Below, piece after piece: positions 7,521 to 10,803 of a stretch of 10,803 nucleotides of DNA; positions within the stretch are counted from its first letter, which is position 1, and every line of letters starts with the position of its first letter. The position numbers and the translations under genes were made by a program. Below the pieces are notes generated by a model. That model was not told the DNA's origin. It ran no database searches and saw only the letters and a program-made list of their open reading frames with translations. Source of the stretch: an uncultured Clostridia bacterium (GTDB lineage Bacteria > Bacillota > Clostridia > TANB77 > CAG-508); the NCBI GenBank assembly GCA_947589135.1, contig CANPZT010000034.1, positions 1-10,803 on the forward strand, written 5' to 3'.

Positions 7521-7967
7521 TTAGTCTATATTAAGTAGCATATTTTTAAAAATCTTTGCTCTCAATTCATCTTTTAAATTTCTAGCAATATTAAGTACAT
7601 TATCACTTGTTGCTACTTTTAAAAGTTTTGCTTCTTTTTCTGTAATAATATTATATGTTAGAAAGTCACTAATTAAAATATCTACTTCATTAGATGTTAG
7701 TTCTTTTCCTATATTACTTATAATATGCAATATATAATCCTCTTTTGTATTAGATAACTTTTTAATTAATATATGCCCTCCTCCACCACGCTTACTTTCT
7801 ACATAATAACCTTGTGAAGGCTTAAATCTTGTTGCTATTACATAATTAATTTGTGATGGCACACAATTAAAATGCTCTGCTAGTTCATTTCTTTGTATTT
7901 CTATTTGTTCATTTTCTTCATCAAATAAATCTTTAATAAATTCTTCAATTATATCCGATATTCTCAT
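7521..7967 (-). CDS. ctsR: Transcriptional repressor CtsR
   Basis: CtsR is the dimeric class III heat-shock repressor of clp genes. The 148-residue protein has the N-terminal DNA-binding domain with helix-turn-helix (about 25-50, RNELAEHFNCVPSQINYVI) and the family's glycine-rich wing SKRGGGG (58-64). The wing arginine R60 is a DNA contact and a target of McsB in Bacillus. The C-terminal helical dimerisation and ClpC-interaction domain is at about 75-148. AAAGGAGG lies 7 bases before the ATG. Two CtsR boxes in its own promoter indicate autorepression of the whole operon, relieved by heat or by McsA/McsB activity. First gene of the operon. Confidence 0.98.
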   Translation of the reverse strand: MRISDIIEEFIKDLFDEENEQIEIQRNELAEHFNCVPSQINYVIATRFKPSQGYYVESKRGGGGHILIKKLSNTKEDYILHIISNIGKELTSNEVDILISDFLTYNIITEKEAKLLKVATSDNVLNIARNLKDELRAKIFKNMLLNID

Positions 7968-7991
7968 TTAATCGCCTCCTTTGTTTTTGAC

Positions 7992-8008
7992 TTTGACTTT
8001 CTTTGACT
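7992..8008 (-). promoter_or_regulatory. CtsR operator, downstream box
   Basis: On the minus strand this reads AGTCAAA-GAA-AGTCAAA, a direct heptad repeat with a 3-base spacer as in the CtsR consensus (A/GGTCAAA NNN A/GGTCAAA). It lies just after the expected transcription start (about 8010). A third half-site, GTCAAA (7991-7986), directly follows. Confidence 0.9.
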
Positions 8009-8016
8009 TTAATAAT

Positions 8017-8045
8017 ATTATAAAAATATTTTTTCTATTTTTCAA
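8017..8045 (-). promoter_or_regulatory. Sigma-A-type promoter of the ctsR operon
   Basis: On the minus strand, TTGAAA (8045-8040) and a perfect TATAAT (8022-8017) have a 17-bp spacer. The promoter is bracketed by two CtsR boxes, giving a leader of about 43 bases before the ctsR ATG. Confidence 0.85.
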
Positions 8046-8053
8046 ACTTATTT

Positions 8054-8070
8054 TTTGACCTTTTTTGACC
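8054..8070 (-). promoter_or_regulatory. CtsR operator, upstream box
   Basis: On the minus strand this reads GGTCAAA-AAA-GGTCAAA, an exact match to the CtsR heptad-repeat consensus. It ends 8 bp upstream of the -35 hexamer. Together with the downstream box it would let CtsR dimers occupy both sides of the core promoter. Confidence 0.93.
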
Positions 8071-8128
8071 TTCTCTTACTTTGAATTTTTATTTTTTATA
8101 TTTTTTCTCTTATTTTTTTACTTTTTCT

Positions 8129-8311
8129 CTATTTTTCTTTCTTTTTTGTTATATTTTGTAGTTCTTCTACTTTTTCTTTTTGTTGTGGTAATGACACCCA
8201 TGCAAAATATGAAGAAACAAACTCTCCATACTTTGTTGCATCTTCTCCCACTTCTGCAATTCCATGCTCTATTTGTTTTTCTTTTTCATAATTTTCCATT
8301 TTTTCATCCAT
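8129..8311 (-). CDS. Small hypothetical protein, 60 residues
   Basis: Not recognised. The 60-residue product is rich in Glu and Lys at both ends (EKMENYEKEK; KKKEK at the C-terminus), with a less charged middle VSSYFAWVSLPQQ (32-44) holding the only Trp. There is no signal peptide or clear membrane span. An AGAGGT sequence about 10 bases before the ATG is a weak ribosome binding site. A TATAAT is present at 8344-8339 but without a good -35. The varied, non-simple composition in the middle argues for a real gene. The surrounding sequence is A/T low-complexity and could produce a chance ORF. It lies on the same strand as ctsR, upstream of the ctsR promoter, so it is probably a separate unit. 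Confidence 0.5.
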   Translation of the reverse strand: MDEKMENYEKEKQIEHGIAEVGEDATKYGEFVSSYFAWVSLPQQKEKVEELQNITKKKEK

Positions 8312-8379
8312 AAAAAAATATACCTCTTTTCTTTTTATATTATAAGTATTTACTATTTTATCTTATTTTATACATCAAT

Positions 8380-8411
8380 TGAGACAATGGGGACACTCTT
8401 CATTTGTCTCA
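8380..8411. repeat. REP-like hairpin with TGGGGACACTCTTCAT loop
   Basis: TGAGACAA (8380-8387) and TTGTCTCA (8404-8411) are perfect 8-bp inverted arms, and TG/CA can extend the stem past a one-base bulge. The loop carries the G-rich block TGGGGACA, which stands out in this A/T-rich gap. Two copies of TTTTTGTC follow at 8414-8421 and 8424-8431. The form resembles bacterial REP/RAYT-type intergenic repeats with GGGGAC cores. It lies between the divergent genes at 8311 (minus) and 8578 (plus), has no adjoining U-tract and is not a typical terminator. Confidence 0.5.
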
Positions 8412-8534
8412 TCTTTTTGTCAATTTTTGTCGAATAATTAATAATTACTAAATTATGAAATAATTGAAATAAATAAATACTATCCTCTGTATCTCACTAT
8501 ATTTCAAAAAACTCTTTATTTTTCTATTTTTTTA

Positions 8535-8543
8535 TGTTATAAT
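8535..8543 (+). promoter_or_regulatory. Extended -10 promoter for the nfeD-SPFH unit
   Basis: TGTTATAAT is a perfect extended -10. The -35 region (TTTATT at 8515-8520, 17 bp upstream) is weak, as is common for extended -10 promoters. It is about 35 bases upstream of the NfeD start codon. Confidence 0.6.
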
Positions 8544-8560
8544 AATAATAGTGGTATATA

Positions 8561-8567
8561 AAGGAGG
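8561..8567 (+). promoter_or_regulatory. Ribosome binding site deciding the NfeD start
   Basis: AAGGAGG lies 10 bases before the ATG at 8578. An in-frame GTG at 8551 lies upstream of this site and has none of its own, so the ATG is preferred. Confidence 0.8.
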
Positions 8568-8577
8568 AATTATCTTT

Positions 8578-9027
8578 ATGTGGCAAATATGGTTAATTAT
8601 TGCAGGAGTTTGTTTGATAGCTGAAATTTTTACAATTGGATTTTTGATATTTTGGTTTGCAATAGGTGCTTTAATCGCAATGGTTTCTAGTTTCTTTATT
8701 TCAAATATAGTTATCCAAACTGCTATATTTATAATATCTTCAACAATATTAATCTTTGCAACAAAACCTTTTGTAAATAAAATTATTAATAAAGAAGATA
8801 ATATAAAAACTAATGTATACTCTATCATTGGTAAAACTGGAATTGTAATTGAAGATATTGACCCTGTTCATTCTAAAGGACAAATAAAAGTAGCTGGTGA
8901 AGTATGGTCAGCTGATTCAAACAGCAATATTATCATACCAAAAGATTCTGAAGTAGAAATATTAGAAATAAAGGGTGTAAAAGTAATTGTATCACCTATA
9001 AAAATAGCTTCTAAAAATACAAATTAA
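8578..9027 (+). CDS. NfeD-family membrane protein, short form
   Basis: The 149-residue product fits the short (about 140-150 residue) NfeD class. Three hydrophobic segments (about 2-20, 22-40 and 43-63) anchor it in the membrane. They are followed by a soluble OB-fold domain (about 78-142) with the typical pattern GKTGIV (85-90), GQIKVAGEVW (101-110) and VEILEIKGVKVIVSP (125-139). NfeD proteins are usually encoded next to SPFH/stomatin-like proteins and are thought to act with them in membrane organisation or quality control. Here the SPFH gene follows 103 bp downstream on the same strand. The long serine-protease form is not present. The molecular role is inferred from family and context. 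Confidence 0.9.
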   Translation: MWQIWLIIAGVCLIAEIFTIGFLIFWFAIGALIAMVSSFFISNIVIQTAIFIISSTILIFATKPFVNKIINKEDNIKTNVYSIIGKTGIVIEDIDPVHSKGQIKVAGEVWSADSNSNIIIPKDSEVEILEIKGVKVIVSPIKIASKNTN

Positions 9028-9130
9028 TTTAACTACAAAAATGAACTAAAGATAACTTATTTATATTATTTATTTTACTATAATAAGATTTTTACATATA
9101 AAAAATTATTTATATAAGGAGGTAAAAATT

Positions 9131-10057
9131 ATGGCTTTTTTATTAATCTTATTAGTTATCATTTTAATAATAGCATTTATGTCTATTAAAATAGTTAGAC
9201 AATCTGAGGTGTATATTATAGAAAGGTTAGGTAAATTCTATAAAGTTGCTGACGCAGGTCTTACAATTATAATTCCATTTTTAGATCATGTAAGAAGTGT
9301 TGTAAGCTTAAAACAACAAACTATGGATGTTCCACCTCAAGGAGTTATTACAAAAGATAATGTTACAATAACAATAGATACAGTTGTTTTCTATCAAATA
9401 ACTGATCCAGCTAAAGCTGTTTATGAAATTCAAAGTTTAAAGAAAGGTATCGAATATTTAGCAATTACAACAATTCGTGATATCATTGGTAAAATGGACT
9501 TAGACCAAACATTTAGTTCAAGAGATGGTATTAATAATCAATTAAGAGTTGTTTTAGACGAAGCAACTGACAAATGGGGATGTAAAATTGACAGAGTAGA
9601 AATTAAAGATATCACACCACCTGCTGATATCAGAGATGCAATGGAAAAAGAAATGAATGCAGAAAGAAATAAAAGAGCTTTAATTCTTGAATCTGAAGCA
9701 CAAAAACAATCTGCTGTTACAATTGCTGAAGGTAAAAAACAAGCTGCTATTTTAGAAGCTGAAGCAGATAAAGAAGCTAGAATTAGAAGAGCTGCCGGTG
9801 AAGCACAAGCTATAAAAGAAGTAGCAGAAGCTAAGGCAAAAGAAATTCAAATGGTTTATGATGCAATGAAACAAGCTGACCCTAACGATAAATTAGTACA
9901 ATTAAAATCTTTAGAAGCACTTGAAGAAGTTGCTAAGGGTGATGCAAATAAAGTATTCATTCCTTTTGAAGCAACAAGTGCATTAGGTTCTTTAGGAGCT
10001 ATGAAAGAAGTTTTAGTTGATAATAAAAAATCTTCTAAAAAACAAGATAAAGAATAA
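9131..10057 (+). CDS. SPFH/Band 7 membrane protein of the QmcA/stomatin type
   Basis: The 308-residue product has an N-terminal membrane segment (about 2-18) followed by a Band 7/SPFH domain (about 22-180), with ERLGKF (31-36) and MDVPPQGVITKDNV (65-78). An alanine/glutamate-rich coiled coil follows (about 170-240), then a short C-terminal region LEALEEVAKG...FIPFEA typical of the QmcA/stomatin group, and a lysine-rich tail. The lengths match E. coli QmcA (about 305). SPFH proteins oligomerise into large membrane cages or scaffolds and modulate membrane proteases or lipid domains; the partner here is probably the NfeD protein upstream. AAGGAGG lies 8 bases before the ATG. The 103-bp gap contains a possible TATAAT (9079-9084) without a clear -35, so it may be both cotranscribed and separately initiated. 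Confidence 0.93.
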   Translation: MAFLLILLVIILIIAFMSIKIVRQSEVYIIERLGKFYKVADAGLTIIIPFLDHVRSVVSLKQQTMDVPPQGVITKDNVTITIDTVVFYQITDPAKAVYEIQSLKKGIEYLAITTIRDIIGKMDLDQTFSSRDGINNQLRVVLDEATDKWGCKIDRVEIKDITPPADIRDAMEKEMNAERNKRALILESEAQKQSAVTIAEGKKQAAILEAEADKEARIRRAAGEAQAIKEVAEAKAKEIQMVYDAMKQADPNDKLVQLKSLEALEEVAKGDANKVFIPFEATSALGSLGAMKEVLVDNKKSSKKQDKE

Positions 10058-10070
10058 TTAATTTTGCATG

Positions 10071-10118
10071 AAATAACAGATATTAAGGTTTAATCCTAAA
10101 TATCTGTTATTTTTATAT
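10071..10118 (+). terminator. Rho-independent terminator after the SPFH gene
   Basis: A perfect 14-bp stem AAATAACAGATATT / AATATCTGTTATTT (10071-10084 and 10099-10112) is extended past an A/A mismatch by AGG/CCT around the loop TTTAAT. It is followed by a T-rich run. It starts 14 bases after the stop codon. Minus-strand termination for the converging comEB gene looks weaker because no T-run follows on that side. Confidence 0.88.
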
Positions 10119-10174
10119 TATATAAAAGTTACCAAAAATGACATACTATACTAAAAATATATTCATAAAGTATT

Positions 10175-10672
10175 TTAATAAGTATTTTTTCCTTCTAATA
10201 ATTCATCATTCTTTATCCATTCTTTAACATCTACTTTTATATATTCTTCTTTATTCTTACCTCTAACTATTAATTCTTTAATACCTGCATTGATAATCAT
10301 TTTTCTGCACATTTGACAAGAGTTTGCTCCTGGCTCATATTCGTTTGTATCTACTCTTTTTCCTACTAAATACATTGTAGCACCAATCATATCTCTTCTT
10401 GCAACACTAAGCATTGCGTTTTGTTCTGCATGCACAGATCTACAAGCATCATATCCACCATGATGTATTTCTGGGAATTTTTCTTTTTTAGTACAATATC
10501 CTAAGTCTATACAATTTTCTCTTCCTCTTGGTGCTCCTGTATATCCTGTTGATATTATTTCATCATTTTTTACTATAATACATCCAAAATTTTTTCTTAG
10601 ACAAGTTCCTCTTTCAGAAACTGCTTCTGCTATGTTTAAGTAATAGTTTGTTTTATCAATTCTTTTACTCAT
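10175..10672 (-). CDS. comEB: Deoxycytidylate (dCMP) deaminase, ComEB type
   Basis: This zinc enzyme deaminates dCMP to dUMP, feeding dTMP synthesis in the cytoplasm. The 165-residue protein has the deaminase signatures GAPRG (46-50), NCID..GYC (53-60), the catalytic HAEQNA (H81 zinc ligand, E83 proton shuttle) and the zinc-binding SCQMC (C119 and C122). The usual proline of the PCxxC motif is replaced by Ser118, which leaves the ligands intact. The ATG at 10672 is preceded by AAGGA about 12 bases upstream, rather far. It starts 29 bp after the stop of the GGGtGRT-family gene with no terminator between, so the two may be cotranscribed. Despite the comEB name there is no other competence gene nearby. 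Confidence 0.94.
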   Translation of the reverse strand: MSKRIDKTNYYLNIAEAVSERGTCLRKNFGCIIVKNDEIISTGYTGAPRGRENCIDLGYCTKKEKFPEIHHGGYDACRSVHAEQNAMLSVARRDMIGATMYLVGKRVDTNEYEPGANSCQMCRKMIINAGIKELIVRGKNKEEYIKVDVKEWIKNDELLEGKNTY

Positions 10673-10701
10673 TTTTACATCATTCCTTGCTACATTTGAT
10701 T

Positions 10702-10803
10702 TTATTTCATAGCTTCTTCTACTGCAACTGCTACTGCTACTGTTGCACCTACCATTGGATTATTTCCCATTCCAATTAACCCCATCATTTCAACATGTGC
10801 TGG
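10702..10803 (-). CDS. C-terminal end of a GGGtGRT-family protein, 5' part beyond window
   Basis: Thirty-three codons are open from the right edge to TAA at 10704-10702. The peptide begins PAHVEMMGLIGMGNNPMVGA and ends in alternating A/V then EEAMK. From memory this matches the conserved C-terminus of the GGGtGRT proteins, a family of about 330 residues frequent in Clostridia and without a well-established function. The rest of the protein, including the name-giving motif, lies outside. The identification rests on this short tail only. Confidence 0.65.
   Translation of the reverse strand, partial: PAHVEMMGLIGMGNNPMVGATVAVAVAVEEAMK

Noticed and set aside
7504..7521. AAAATATT inverted/direct repeats just after ctsR
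   Set aside because: Pure A/T, with a two-base loop if folded. Such matches are expected by chance in this spacer.
8551..8577. GTG start for the NfeD gene at 8551
   Set aside because: The AAGGAGG at 8561-8567 would lie inside the gene and no other ribosome binding site precedes the GTG. The ATG at 8578 also starts the hydrophobic segment properly.

Overview
The window is strongly AT-rich chromosomal DNA from a low-GC Gram-positive bacterium (Bacillota, most likely a clostridial lineage). The evidence is a complete ctsR-mcsA-mcsB-clpC protein quality-control operon with canonical CtsR operators, strong AAGGAGG-type ribosome binding sites, sigma-A-like promoters and the end of a clostridial GGGtGRT-family gene. 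Most of the content is conserved housekeeping. I see no phage, insertion-sequence transposase, CRISPR array, tRNA or rRNA.

Layout, left to right. Positions 1-195 (minus) hold the 5' part of a small charged protein built from 42-bp (14-residue) tandem repeats. It has its own promoter and a perfect palindrome at the predicted transcription start. Positions 313-2990 (minus) hold dxs followed by a ylmH-like S4-domain gene, overlapping by 8 bp. dxs is split by one extra base near 1730, inside its conserved ADGxTHQG motif. A rho-independent terminator (3105-3150) separates this unit from the upstream stress operon ctsR, mcsA, mcsB, clpC (7967 down to 3196). The ctsR promoter (8017-8045) is bracketed by two full CtsR boxes. 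The unusually long ctsR-mcsA gap carries a nested palindrome of about 142 bp.

Upstream of ctsR lie a possible 60-residue protein gene (8129-8311, minus) and a REP-like hairpin (about 8380-8411). On the plus strand, an NfeD-family membrane protein gene (8578-9027) and a QmcA/stomatin-type SPFH gene (9131-10057) form a typical pair ending in a strong terminator (10071-10118). On the minus strand, the last codons of a GGGtGRT-family gene (10702-10803) are followed by comEB-type dCMP deaminase (10175-10672).

How the genes work together: CtsR represses its own operon until stress. McsA and McsB then form the protein-arginine kinase that inactivates CtsR and marks proteins for ClpC, which feeds them to ClpP (not in this window). 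DXS makes DXP for isoprenoid synthesis, and YlmH acts on the ribosome. The NfeD and SPFH proteins probably act together in the membrane. The least explained items are the tandem-repeat protein, the palindromic element in the ctsR-mcsA gap, the REP-like hairpin and the dxs frameshift.
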